Source: Fomes fomentarius
Taxonomy: Eukaryota; Basidiomycota; Agaricomycetes; Polyporales; Polyporaceae
Assembly: GCA_022606135.1 (NCBI GenBank)
Contig: JABYQN010000014.1
Location: 434,001 to 498,000, forward strand
Direction: 5' to 3'
DNA length: 64,000 nucleotides
Position numbers and translations under genes: made by a program. The notes under the pieces were generated by a model, which worked only from the letters and a program-made list of their open reading frames with translations, had not been told where the DNA came from and did not search any database. Below, one piece after another: positions 46,641 to 58,211 of this stretch (within the stretch, counting starts at the first letter, position 1; each line of letters opens with the position of its first letter).

Positions 46641-48413
46641 CTACCGATGTGCTAGACAGCCTCGACCTCCGTGTCGGAGATGACGACTCACAAGGTAGAG
46701 ACGTGGCGACATACTTTCAAACCTACAATGACAACTCTCACGAGTCATGTCAACTTCCAGTCCTCGTCGAGAGCCCATTTGGAAGTGCTGAACAATCAGA
46801 GATCATGGAAGCACTCCAACTCGAGCGTCGGAGGATGTAGCTGAGGAGTGAACTTTCCCATAGATGGGAGTGGCGCTGAGATCACAGTTATGTAAGGTAG
46901 CCGCGTGGAGTATGAACTCAAACCTTACACGACCGCGGCGCTGTCTCAGCGAGGACATTTGGTATCAGAGTTCTTGGAAAACTCCAACTCGAAACAGCGA
47001 CCTCTGGGTGCTATGCATCTACGCATTCATAGAGAAGCCTACGTCTTTCCAATTGTGTGGCAGTGCGGGCCATTGGCATATACGCTTTCTGATGCCGTGG
47101 TATATTCGTTGTTCCACATGTCTGTAGTGTTGCCACCCCTCATAAATCTCTCCTTATTCAAGATCCGGTCAGTAGTGCCGCACAAATTGCGACCTTGGCA
47201 CAACAAATGCGACGAACAAGAAGATAAGCTAGTATCAATTTGACTTCGCCGCTGTCAATGGGCGCAGTCGCACTGGAAGCTTCGGCGCGCGAGGCTGCGC
47301 TCAACAACTTTGTTCACAAGAACTATTCTCTCAAGTTGTTCGCCCATGCCCGGTCTGAATCTCACTCAATCAATGGAGTTAGAGTGGAAGTAAACTGTCC
47401 ACCGTGCAGGTACAATCAGCCTTTCATAGGCATTGGCAAGAAACTAACCCAGTACCTTCTACGAGCGTCGTCTCAAGGAGAGAGATACGGCATGCGCTCA
47501 GCTGCTCCGGGCAGATGTCCACTATGCTATCCAATACAACGTACAGTCAGCGCTTTGGATGCGCTCTCTTGGGTCATCCCACGCTGACAACAGTGCTTCT
47601 CAGATGGGCTGCATGCTACCGCGCATAGTGCGAGAAAAGTTGTGGACACTTCACGAAATCCCCTCAGATAGTTGTGCCTATGCCGGAAAGGTAGTGCGGA
47701 CTTGAATCTGTGACATCTGAGCTCACAGGTCTCCTGGCGCCATTCTGCCCATTTTGCAGGCCTGCACTGGAGAAAAATCGGGCGACGTCTGTACTCTGGC
47801 CACGGACTTTTCTGTAGTCGCGGTTGGATAGATAGCCGAACGTAAGACTGAATACGTGTTTGAAGGGTTTCACTCTACCCCGACGTCGACGAGGTCTAGT
47901 GTACAGTCCACAATATACTTATAGGATTTGGGCCTCGTACAAGTCAAATTCAGTCATATACATTACTCACACGACGGGCAAAGCCCCAGAACTGGATGCC
48001 AGAGCACCGAGGTGCATGCAATGGCGCACATTGGCCATGGACGCGAGCTATACTACAGGCAATGTGACTCTTTCCTGTCACTCTAGAAGCAAGTCCCTTT
48101 CCTACGTTTCATGTGTCAGTTTTTCAATCCTCAATTGCGGCAAAATGCAACTACGATTATCCGCTCCATATATTATGCATCATCCCCAACAACAAAGTAA
48201 CACACGATGCTATCTCCATCGAACGGCTCTCAGAGATCACCATTCCGATGAATTACTCTGTAGTGGAGACTTAGGCATGGCATATGACGACTCGGAACAC
48301 AGTGACATATCGTACCAGCATGGTCTCGTGCAACTTGCACTTCAACCAATCTATAGGTAGCAGTAGTCAACTAGGGGACTTGGCTTTGATTCTTCTGAGA
48401 ACCCAAAACATCA
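46641..48413. other. Unclassified duplicated block (right)
   Basis: Counterpart of 41.66-43.2 kb. It contains, on the plus strand at about 46915-47055, the same 45-codon open stretch as the left copy, with several synonymous and replacement changes and no indel. No start codon or domain. Confidence 0.45.
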
Positions 48414-48587
48414 TTAGGCACCAGTTTTCTGGGAGTATGCAGACGTATTATAACACGTACCCGGTGTTGGGATGCACGCGTCGTCACTAGGAAACGGCAG
48501 TGGTGCTGCCTTGACTCGGCGGACCGTCGCACACAGTGTGAGAACTACAGCAAATGCCATGTATGCCTTGATTAGAGTGCAGTGCAT
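48414..48587 (-). CDS. Small secreted peptide precursor, right-arm copy
   Basis: 57 residues, same length as the left copy. Leader YMAFAVVLTLCA, then TVRRVKA and APLPFPSDDAC, ending SAYSQKTGA. With the alternative 66 bp intron the tail instead ends SPLVDYCYL. The two copies differ at many codons, yet both possible frames remain open, so neither form can be ruled out. A TATA box lies about 80 bp upstream. No family recognised. Confidence 0.6.
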   Translation of the reverse strand: MHCTLIKAYMAFAVVLTLCATVRRVKAAPLPFPSDDACIPTPGTCYNTSAYSQKTGA

Positions 48588-48665
48588 GTCAACCATAAGA
48601 GCAACTGTGCGACGGGGTGGTTCTTGGGGAGGAGTCGTCAAAAGGAGTCAAGTTGCCAGGGTCGA

Positions 48666-48671
48666 TTTATA
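48666..48671 (-). promoter_or_regulatory. TATA box of small-peptide gene (right)
   Basis: TATAAA on the minus strand about 80 bp before the start at 48587, matching the left-arm promoter. Confidence 0.65.
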
Positions 48672-48790
48672 CGAGTCGAGCAGTGTCAGTGATACAGCGG
48701 CTGCATCCGCTGGGAAGGTGATACTCCCATCGGATGCATCCGCTGTGAGCAGATACATCCATGCCCAGATGCGTGTGTTGAACGAACATT

Positions 48791-48842
48791 CGTTATTTGC
48801 GATATACCACGAGTGCTGAAATATTGCGTTGAGGTCAGCCAT
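48791..48842 (-). pseudogene. Truncated first exon of seven-TM gene
   Basis: Encodes MADLNAIFQHSWYIANN, matching the start of the left-arm gene at 37613, then similarity stops abruptly. A deletion joins it to the promoter of the peptide gene, removing the equivalent of about 37.67-41.4 kb. Confidence 0.85.
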
Positions 48843-49448
48843 GTGAGCTCGCGTGAGGAAGGAGCGAAGACCCAGAGATGAGTCAAGGAATTTCTATGCT
48901 GCTCCAGTCAGTATAGCTTTACGTTATGAGCGGATGCCAGAATTCCGGACACAATCAAAAGACAGATGCCACAGATTCAGACGCAGTTCATCTAGAACCT
49001 TCCCTCATGCAGACCAGCGGGCCGCCCGAGAACTTGAAGATGGCATAGTAGTCTTTATACTTACTTGGAACGGCGCTGAATTGTAGATAGAACAGCCCTG
49101 GATCTGAACGTTTGTGGGCGCATTCATAAAAATTACACAAACGTTGATTGAGAGATAGGTCCTATGATGATTCCTATCCCTCCCATGTCAATTTCCGGGG
49201 TGGGCGCCCGACGTCATATATTGCGTGCTCACTTATCCCAGTAGAAGCTACGAGGGAACGACGGCCAACTTCCAAGGACTGCTGCTGTGCGCAGTTGGTG
49301 CGGCGCGCGGGAGCACGTTCGATTCTGGGCTTCTTGATGTCAACAGGCACGACGAACGCAAAGTGGGATACTAGCAATAGTCCTTATTCTCTATATCACG
49401 GATCATTCTCTAATGAGCTCGTTTCTACAAGAAGTAGGTGAAGAGAAG
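48843..49448. other. Intergenic, duplicated spacer
   Basis: Counterpart of 36.9-37.6 kb; no gene recognised. Confidence 0.5.
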
Positions 49449-50591
49449 TCAAGTCGCAATGGCCGCCTTGTCCTGGGCGGCGGTCTCCTTCATGAAGAAC
49501 CACAAGCGCCATTCAACCCAGGGCGACTGCATGACTCGTTCTCCATAGTACTTCAGGCCGATCTTCTCGTAGATAGGCACCTGTACAAGATGAAAGCCGA
49601 ATGGTCAGTAATAGCAATAGAGGTCTGCGATCATCTCCGGCTACAAGGGGCCCAGGGACATGACATGGTAATTAGATAGCTCACATTGCGTATATTGGTG
49701 GTCGTCAACGCCACATTAGCCCCGCTCTTCTCCGCCTGTGCGGCATACCGGGAAAGACATCAGAAAGTATATCGCATAAGCGAACAGCGCAGTTTACAAC
49801 TGTCCACGAACCTCGTGGTATGCGCGCTGGAACATAGCCTTCGCGACGCCCTTGCCCTGCCAGTCGGCGCGAACCATGGCGAAATTACACCAGTATGTGC
49901 TGCGTTCGGATTCCTTGATTCCGAAGGCTTCGTCGTTCACCTGAGGAACTTCCTTTCCCATCTGCTCAAAGTGACGATGCTCAGTCTTCACGCGGTCATG
50001 CTATTGGAGACATGAGTCGACGTACTGTCTCAGCGTAATACTGTTGCCCTTCGGGTGAGAGCTTGGACATGAGTTCCATGGCTTTGCCGTTCTCCCGCTG
50101 TTCATCGCTATGCAAAGCAAATGACAGACAGTAAGTTGATGACTGCGCGATACATGTGACTGAAGAGCGCGTACGTCGAGAGCATCAGGACGCCAGGCAG
50201 GGAGAATATGGTAAACCCGACCAGGGTCCCGTAGTCATCTCTCGCAGCCCATGTGTGTGCGATGCCGGGAGTGAGAGCTAGGGCACGGATCATACACCGC
50301 CCAAGGTCTGGTATGAGATCGAGGTTGCCCCCTGTCAGTGCGATCGAAGCTGGATCTGTAAGGGACCGAGGGTTCAATAACGTCCGTGAAAATAATCTCC
50401 GACGTGTTGCGATGATGCAGATAAGTGTGCTAACCTGCCTTCATCACCGAGGCGAATACTTCGACGGCCTCATCTGTGAACGATTCTGCATGGGATTTGC
50501 ATGTCATGCTACTGATTACGTGTGAAGAAGGGGGCAAGCACTTACCAGTAGGACTGTCGAGAAACTGAATGTTGACATTGAGTGAAGCCAT
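49449..50591 (-). CDS. GNAT acetyltransferase, right-arm copy
   Basis: Seven exons matching the left-arm gene, with the same start and splice sites. YWCNFAMVRADWQGKGVAKA and IPDLGRCMIRALALTPGIAH are identical. Differences are few (for example GKEVPQ for GREVPQ, and IAT for IAA at the C terminus). It appears intact, so both copies are probably functional or recently duplicated. Acetyl-CoA-binding motif QGKGVAKAM present. Substrate unknown. Confidence 0.87.
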
Positions 50592-51186
50592 GACTGCGGT
50601 GCGATTCCACTTGCAGCTTCCAATGATGCAGTGGAGTCAGCGGCGACTACGGGGGTCGTGTACGATGCGGTCGCTTTTGAGTTGCATATAACTCTGATTG
50701 TGGAGTCAGCTTGAGCTTGCTCGATGCCAAATTCCGCATGCGGTACTATACCGTTTTCCAACGTTGACATAGATAGGAGTGTATCATGGCAGATTGGTTC
50801 GAGAAGATGGTGGCAAGGTATCAGAGATCCGAGCGAGGTCGTGGTAAAGCCTGTGGCAAGTACTGGTTATCTTCGATTCTTCCCACGGGTGCGCAAGGCA
50901 CTTTAGAGTTCAGCAGCAGTCGGCGAACTCGGAGTCTAACCTACTCAATCACCATCATCTACCTCCCAGACCCCAGGCCCTCTGCTGCATCTTGGGACCT
51001 TGCGTGGCGTTCCCTATTCTACTGGACCCCGAGGACTTACACCGACCATACCTACAGGTGTCTAGGATTATGGCGATTTTCTGCGGATAGTACAGCATTC
51101 AAGTCGTTTCTCTTGCACTCTACTAGACGTTGCAAGCACAAGGTATGCCCTAACTAATGATATGTCAATCAGCCCTATCGTGTGCT
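50592..51186. other. Intergenic, duplicated spacer
   Basis: Counterpart of 35.14-35.73 kb; no gene recognised. Confidence 0.5.
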
Positions 51187-51825
51187 CTACACCGAAGTCA
51201 GAGTCGTGCTGTTGGCTCTACTTTTCAACCACGCGCTGTGCTCCTTCTGATTGTCCCACACCTTTTCATATACCGCAGTCCAATCCTTGCATCTACGAAC
51301 CGCATGTCGATTCAGAGAGTTGATCTTGTGCGCATACTGGTACCAGTCAACTACCAGGTCCCCACGGCACATGATCATCTGCCGCAAGTAGTTCATGCAG
51401 TGCCTCGTCGGTTCGACGTCCCGCTCGAGTCGGGGACGCGAGAGCTGCTCCCGTAAAACGTCGAGGCAGCGAAGTTGATGCATCATCGCGACCGTGTATG
51501 GCGTGTGCGAGGGTCCGACATGGATCACGCCTCCTTCAGGGAATAGTGGGACCCATTCCTCGCTGGAGGACAGGTGGTAGCGCGTCCAGCTGTCGAGCTG
51601 CAGCGCAACTTCCTTCCGCTCGACGCTCCAAGGCGCTGACAGCGAACCGTGAGCAAGGCAAGGGGTTTGTGAGATGGGTGTGAAGTCAGACACACCGTTG
51701 CCTTTCTTGCGAGCCTCAACGCGATTGATCACCGTGTTTGCTGCGAGTTTGAAGGTCGCATTGAGGGCGAGGACAGCAATGGCAATGGCCACCAGGATAC
51801 CCTCTATGGCGCGGTTGGGAAGCAT
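51187..51825 (-). CDS. UstYa-like (DUF3328) protein, right-arm copy
   Basis: Single exon, 212 residues, one residue longer than the left copy (SVERKEVALQL for SVEGEVALQL). Anchor GILVAIAIAVLALNATFKLA. Motif region MMHQLRCLDVLREQL and RHCMNYLRQMIMCRGD, with the same relaxed HxxHC motifs as the left copy. Both copies open with mostly conservative changes. It lies between GNAT and STE24 as in the mirror arm. Confidence 0.82.
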   Translation of the reverse strand: MLPNRAIEGILVAIAIAVLALNATFKLAANTVINRVEARKKGNGVSDFTPISQTPCLAHGSLSAPWSVERKEVALQLDSWTRYHLSSSEEWVPLFPEGGVIHVGPSHTPYTVAMMHQLRCLDVLREQLSRPRLERDVEPTRHCMNYLRQMIMCRGDLVVDWYQYAHKINSLNRHAVRRCKDWTAVYEKVWDNQKEHSAWLKSRANSTTLTSV

Positions 51826-52790
51826 GAAATGGGTACCTCCGTGGGTGTGTAGGAGAGGGAGAGAGGGGGATGCCTTGAAGTGAAGCTAGGGACGATGGAA
51901 AGGGTCCGTGCGGCAAACGCTGAGCTTCTGTAGCAGTGGATGTCAGGTAGATTTGAGACGGAAGTATGAATACTATACGGAGAGTATTGAATCCTAGTAT
52001 TTGGGGAGCACCGTGAGCATGTCATGCATCAATATCACTTGCCATCAAACAGAAGCCGATACGTACTAGTCTCATGATCAGTTCTCACTGGAGTGTAACA
52101 CCACAGCCGCTGCTGGGCGGGTACGTATTGGCTCGGACATAGTACGTCCGAGTACGGCCTGCTCACAGTACGGGCTCTACGGTGTTCTTGACCTCGGTTC
52201 CCTCAAATAACACACTCCGTTGTGTTGCAGTTTTGACACACATCCGCGCCCGATGTACATCCTAAGAGTTTTTCATGCGTCATTTTGTGGTTCTCCCACC
52301 TCTGGCGTACTCTCTGAGTTTGGGCCTCACCGACGTACGACACGTCAGCGCCGACTTCACTTGACCGTGTCCGTCCTCCTGACGCGTCCCCCACGAAAAT
52401 CTGCAACGCAACCAGTCGCAGAGTACGTGGTGGCTAGGTCACTCAATTTCCTTTAGACGCCAACCTACAGGAAGATCGGCCTCATGTACCACGGCGAGAA
52501 GACAACACATCTTCATAGATAGTAGTTCTTCTCGAGAGACACCACGAGTGATGGGCTAGTGCGAGTGGGTCCGTCCGAGGTCCATCACCGAGGCGTCAGT
52601 CCTCCAGTAGCAAGCCCTGCGGCCCAATCAATGCACCTTCGCGGAGCCATGATCAGTATTCCACTGGCTTTCGTATGGCCTTCATTACACGCGCGAGTGA
52701 TATGATAGAACATCCTGTCCAGCTCCAAGTAATAGATAGTTTATTCGTACCGTGCACGCCACAATTTTGTCTGTGCGGGTAGCAAGTCGC
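51826..52790. other. Intergenic spacer with a GNAT relic
   Basis: Counterpart of 33.8-34.5 kb. At about 52456-52505 (+) a short piece resembles the last GNAT exon (YRKIGLMYHGEK against YEKIGLKYYGER), a probable relic of a further duplication. Otherwise nothing recognised. Confidence 0.45.
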
Positions 52791-55088
52791 TCACAGCTCC
52801 TTCTTGCCTGCAGCGCTCTTCGAAGCAGCCGCAGCGACTTTGTATCCCTCAAGAGCGCGCAGCCGTTCCGTCAGCGTCGGGTGCGAGTGGTGGTACGCCG
52901 AATATCTACAACGCCGACCGGTCAGCGTCTGTCCTTTCTGGTTCCCCATTCCACCGTCCCCATCCTTGGGCTGCTCATTTGCAGCGATAGACGACGACTC
53001 GAGAGGAAAGGAAAAAGCACTCACAGCCAGTCCACCCAAACGGTCGACAAATTCTCCACGTGGAGAGTAATGAGCGCGCGACCGAGGCGTTCGCCCATGT
53101 CTCCCATCTTCTCGTCCTGGAGCTTCGTCTCGAGCTCACACGCGAACTGGTCCGCCTCGTACTCGAACTTGCGGCTCACCGCGTTGATCGCGATGCCCAC
53201 AACAGCTTCCATCGGCGTCAGCAGCATCTGCGCAAGCATCATTACATGTTTCATGGGAGTGAATACAGATGTAGACGCACCTGGTAGAGCAGGAACGCGA
53301 CGATCGTCGGTGGCTTGGCTGCAACCTCGGGCGAGAAGTCGAACGCGCGGAGGAAGAGCGGCGCGTGGAGGAACGCTGGGAAGAGCGCAAGGATCGTGAA
53401 GATGTGCAATTGCGAGACTGAGAGCAGCTTCGTCGGGTGCGCGTATGCCCAGTGGCCGAGCTCGTGTGCTATATGGCGCATAGAAGGATTAAACCATGCT
53501 TAGAGCGGTGGCGGAAAATGAAGAAAAAGGTGCGTACCGAGGACAGCCTCGACCTCCTCGGCCTTGCTCTGCTTGATGAGCGTGTCGAAGATGACGATGT
53601 GCTTGCTCTGCGGCTTCCAGTTCAGCGCCTACTCGAGATACGCAATACCGAGGAGGGAAGCGAACAGTGCACGCACCCATGGGAGACCGAAGAAGTACGC
53701 ATTCGAATGCGAGCTACGCTTCGAGCCATCAATCTCGTAGAGATGCTTGAGCGGAAACTTAAGCTTGGACGCCAGCCCCTCAATACGGGTTCGGAGGTCG
53801 CCGTCCGGCAGGGGCGAGAGCTTGTTGAATAGCGGCTGGATCACGGTCGGGTAGAGAACGACCATCGAGAGCTGGAAGATCAGCCTGCATTTCCGGCGTG
53901 TCAGACTCAGCACATATGATAAGAATAGAAGCAGGGAAATACGCACAGGAAGGCCATGAGCCAAGGGACGAAGCGGTCCCCCGCCCAGCGGAAGACCCAG
54001 AGGAAGCCGGCGAGGAAAGGGGAGCCGACGGCGAAGCCGACGAGCCAGCTCTTCAGCAGGTCGGTGACGAAGAGCGTGGGCGTAGTCTTGTTGAATCCGT
54101 GTTTCTCCTCGAGGACAAAGGTTTGGTAGACGGAGAACGGGAGGGAGGGCAGACTCGAGACGAAGAAGAGGGTGAACGCAAAGGCGATGGATTGCAGGAT
54201 CTATTCGAGGTGAAAGGAGTTATATTCCGTTCGTAACCGCCATGGCATGTTCGAGGCAGAGTTCTTTCAGGTGAAAGAACTACCAGACATCGACTGGACC
54301 CGTCGTAGAGACAATCGGTGCATATGTGTTACTGCACGGTCACTGTACGGTCTGCTAGTTTGTGACCCACTTCGAACCCAGCAAAGACGTTGTCCTACAC
54401 AGGCCGCTGGGGACAACTGAGGATATACCCCATACGGTCCTGACAAGTACAACGCCTCATGATGAGGTGAACGTTCACGCTATGACGCATCCCGGCCGCT
54501 TCCACAGTTTAGAAGATTGCAGTCTACCCACACATTGTAGAATATGGACGTGCATCACAAAGTGGGTGGGGAGTGACCGATCCGCAAACTGAAGCAGACA
54601 GACGAACACGTACCTCGTATTCTGGCCCGTACCCAAGCTTAGAGACGATCCATCCTCCGGCTTTCCATGACCACGCGACTAGCCCGAACTGGATGAACAC
54701 CGAATCCACGACCTGCTTCCACAATCCAGAAATGAGGGAGAACTTGGCCTTGTCCTTCCCATACTCCTGCGACTTCTTGAAGGTCTCGGGCTTGAAATGG
54801 TTGGCAAGAACAGGCGGCGGAGCATCCTTCGAGTAGAGAGGGAATTGGCGAAGCCTACGCCCCAGACAAAAGCTCGCGTGTTAAAACAATTGCATACTGC
54901 AGCACCTCCGCCGTCCCACCGTCTTAAGGGATATCGAGCAGATATGGAAAGACGTACAAGAGGTAGGATTCGAAGAGACATACCGCCCAGGAGGAGACCT
55001 GGAGGAAGAGCTTCCAGTCAAACGGATCGGTTGCGACCCATGCAAGACGGGACTGAACAGCGTCGAGGCCGACGTTCAAATAGTCCAT
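52791..55088 (-). CDS. STE24: CAAX prenyl protease STE24 (intact copy)
   Basis: Membrane zinc protease of the ER/nuclear envelope that processes CAAX proteins such as prenylated mating pheromones. Eight exons (55088-54958, 54854-54614, 54200-53947, 53884-53677, 53607-53538, 53468-53281, 53227-53025, 52905-52791) give 469 residues, normal for the family. Key parts: FESYLLLRQFPLYSK, VLEEKHGFNKTTPTLFVTDL, then the zinc motif HELGHW in LAHELGHWAYAHPTK. The third zinc ligand region is FEYEADQFACELETKL. Intron 2 is unusually long (413 bp). All exon phases agree. The left-arm copy is a pseudogene, so this looks like the only functional STE24 in the window. Confidence 0.94.
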
Positions 55089-55304
55089 GACAGAGGAAGA
55101 CCAAAGACCGAGAGTGATCCAAAGAGATGAGAGACAGGAAGCGTTGAATATCCGCCTATGCCGACGTGTACCCGGCGCTAGTCGCGACGCGCTGGCGCAT
55201 ACGGACCGGCCCGAACTCCCGACCCCGAGAGCACCGAGGCTCCTATTATAACCACTGTCATCCTCACTACATACCTATCCTCCAGGTGCACACACGGACG
55301 AATC

Positions 55305-56600
55305 ATGGAGCCCCACAGATCGCCTCCCGCAGAGATCCTCTGGCTCATACTTGACGCGGGGGTCGAGCACCGGGATGCGCAGATCATCTCGGCCACGGAC
55401 TCCATGTATGAATATCAGGTGCCCCGCCTTCGCCGAGAACGACTGTGCGTGCTATGCTCATGCGCCCTCACATGCAAGGCCATGCTTTCACGGGCTCGTT
55501 TCCGCTTATATTGCAGTATCGCTCTTTACGACCGCTCGCGAGTCCCATCCTTTGCACGTACCATGGCCGAGTGCGATGATCTGGCACTCATGGTGAAGTA
55601 CTTCACATTTGGCCTCGCCGAGTTCGTTTCTGCCAAAGACAACGGCCACTTCGATATGCCCATCTCCCCACACGTCGTCGCCCAGCTATCGAACCTCCAG
55701 TCCCTCGAGATTGGTGGTGCAAAGATCTCGTCGCCGATGCCACCAGTCGCACTCGACTTTGCAAACTGTTCGCCGCGGCCTGCCCCTCACTTGAGGAGCC
55801 ATCCCTCACCAGGCTCGATTTCGACTTCTTTGTGGAATTTGTTGGTGTTGTATGGTCATTCCCTCACATCCAGAAAGTGACCATATATTACCTGTATTGG
55901 CGCCGCTAGACAATCGACGACGAGTCGGACGACGAAGGGTGGGGTGATGTCACAAGACTCATCACGACACCGAAATGCTGCAACCAACCTGACCACTGTC
56001 GTGGTATGAGACCCTTCATCTGTCTATTGTCCCTGATCTGATGTTGACTGTCACAGGCTGGGGCATATGTATCCGAGACGGATATGTCCGCAGACGTATG
56101 GGGAGCGAACGTGAAGACCTTGCTCCTCCAGCCTGGTCCCCACATGAACGAAGGAGGTAGGGCCATTTCTAGCTTCCATCGTAGTTGTGCGACACTGGCT
56201 TAACCTACATCTCTCCCGGACTTTTCATCCTTTTTAAGTCTCGAACGGCTCGAACTACCAGGGGGTTCGCCTATGCTGTGCGCGTGCTCGGGAACATACG
56301 CTCGGAGCACTTGTGCATCCTCGAGGTCAAGCAATTGCCAGAAAACAAGCATATGAATGGATGCTCGACCAGACGGCAGAGTAAGGCCGTGAGATGGACG
56401 CCATCCTCTCGCAACCGATGTTCAGCAGCCTGCGCCGCGTCTCGCTGACGATCGTCTATCGGTACTACTACCCGTAGTGCAATAATGCGCAGTGGGTGGA
56501 GGGCGTCACGGCGCACTTTCCGGGGGTGCAAGATCGTGGCATTCTGCACGTTAGTGCGCATTGTGGTGAGTGCAGCCCTGTGTTGTTGTTCTCCTGCTGA
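55305..56600 (+). pseudogene. F-box-like protein, decayed right-arm copy
   Basis: Starts MEPHRSPPAEILWLILDAG and matches the intact left copy through LDFA. One base is then missing at about 55761 (GCAAAC against GCCAAAC), shifting the frame into a stop about 40 codons later. The third exon also has an in-frame TAG at 56475 after TACTACCCG. Promoter and start region seem intact. It lies only 216 bp from the STE24 start, whereas the left pair is 10 kb apart. Confidence 0.9.
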
Positions 56601-57623
56601 CGTTTGACGAACTTCGGTCCCGTTGACAGATTATTGAGCTAGGTTCCCGTGACAGCTAGAGTGCCTTTGCGCTTCGAGTTAGTCAATATATGTTGCCACC
56701 ATGTGTTGCAAATCCGTGTAATGGAGCGTCTCGGACCTCAATATCTCAGACAGTCCAGTTCACCTTACTTCACCTGCTCATACTCGTATCGCGCACTATG
56801 ATGTAACGTTACCACTTTGTTCTCTTCAATGTTACCGTCTGATGCGATTGGGGGACCAAGGTCGAGCAGAAGCTGCGCCGCCATCATCTCGCGGTCTCTC
56901 CCACATCCACCTGTTTGTCTGAATGACCATCCGGCGAGACACTTATCACCATCGATGAATGTGGTTTATGCTCTGTGGCTATTTGTAAATCTCAATTTGC
57001 CACCGTATGAGCGAGTCGTATGGTACAGTGAAGATGCCATGTCGCCTAGTTTCGTGTATGGCCGGGTTACCGGGCGATCCAATCGGATTTACAGATACGT
57101 GGCGGTAACTGAGCTTCAAGGGATGGGGGGAAAGGCGACCGTGCTGACCGCAAGGCTTGCGCCCCAGACGATCGGGCGTAGCACCCGGGTGGGTGTCGTT
57201 CGAGCGCAAAGAGTGCGAGCAGACTCTCACTCCAGGGCGTTGGTTTGTCATAAGCGAGGCAGGTAGGTTGGGATGCGCTTCGGGGCCGAGTCGAGTCGGA
57301 GGCCGGACTCGGATACGAGCGCTCACGCGCCGCGCGCCCCTTCCACATCCCCTCACATTCGAGTTCGTTACATACTAGTAGTTTGTTTTTGGTGAGTTTC
57401 TATCTGCATCGGCACCGCCGACCTGTACCGCGATCCATGAGAGACTCTTATCCACACTGTACTATCTGACTGATGAAAGACAGACAGAAAGGAGACACAC
57501 GTATACATGGCACGAAGCTGTCGACGGTTCACGAACTCTTTTTAGATCTCAAGTGGCACATACAAAATCCGTACTCGGTACTATCGACACCACACAACCG
57601 AAGGCTCCACTGTCTACACTCAC
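56601..57623. other. Intergenic, duplicated spacer
   Basis: Counterpart of 19.73-20.85 kb; no gene recognised. Confidence 0.5.
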
Positions 57624-58107
57624 TCAGAGAGTAATGGGAATGCAGCCAATGGAAATGAGGCTTCCCTGGAGAATAAGATGGATCATCGTAAGTAAGACAG
57701 AGAGGCTGATCACAAGCAGAGCCAATGCGTACATGGCTGTTGTCCTGGCAGCACACGGTCTGCGCGCTGCAGTCGCCGCCAACCCCGCCGCCAATAACCG
57801 TGATCGGGGAGCAGTTCAGGCCGAGGAGGAGGTTGAGGTCCTGTACGACGATACCAAGGAGGCCCAGGATGGCAGAGCCCGCCGCCGAGCCCGCCTGTGT
57901 GCAAGAAGAAATAGGTGTGAATCCAACGAACGGTCATAACGGCCCGCCGTAACGCACCGTTGCAGTGGAGTTGCAGCACTGAACGGGGCCGGTGTTGCAG
58001 CTGTCCCCTCCGCCGCCGTTGGTGCGCGCCTCGATATTGGCGGGGGTGGCAGCCGCAAGGAGGGGCATGGCAGAGACGGCGAGAACGAGAGCGCGAGAGA
58101 ACATCAT
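57624..58107 (-). CDS. Class I hydrophobin, right-arm copy
   Basis: Three exons (58107-57958, 57894-57733, 57665-57624) give 117 residues, same length and intron positions as the left copy. Signal peptide [20 protein letters not shown]. Eight cysteines complete. The two proteins differ at only a few sites, such as GVGGDC for GVGGGC and DNSH for DNSY. Intact and probably expressed. Confidence 0.95.
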
Positions 58108-58204
58108 GATGTCGCTAGTGAGGGTGTTTACTTTGGGAGCGAAAGACGAGTGGCTGAGTTGAAGTTGTTCGACCTGATGAGAGTTACTCGGCTTCCTCGC
58201 CCTC

Positions 58205-58211
58205 TTTTATA
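58205..58211 (-). promoter_or_regulatory. TATA box of hydrophobin gene (right)
   Basis: TATAAAA on the minus strand about 100 bp upstream of the start at 58107, the same position as in the left copy. Confidence 0.6.
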
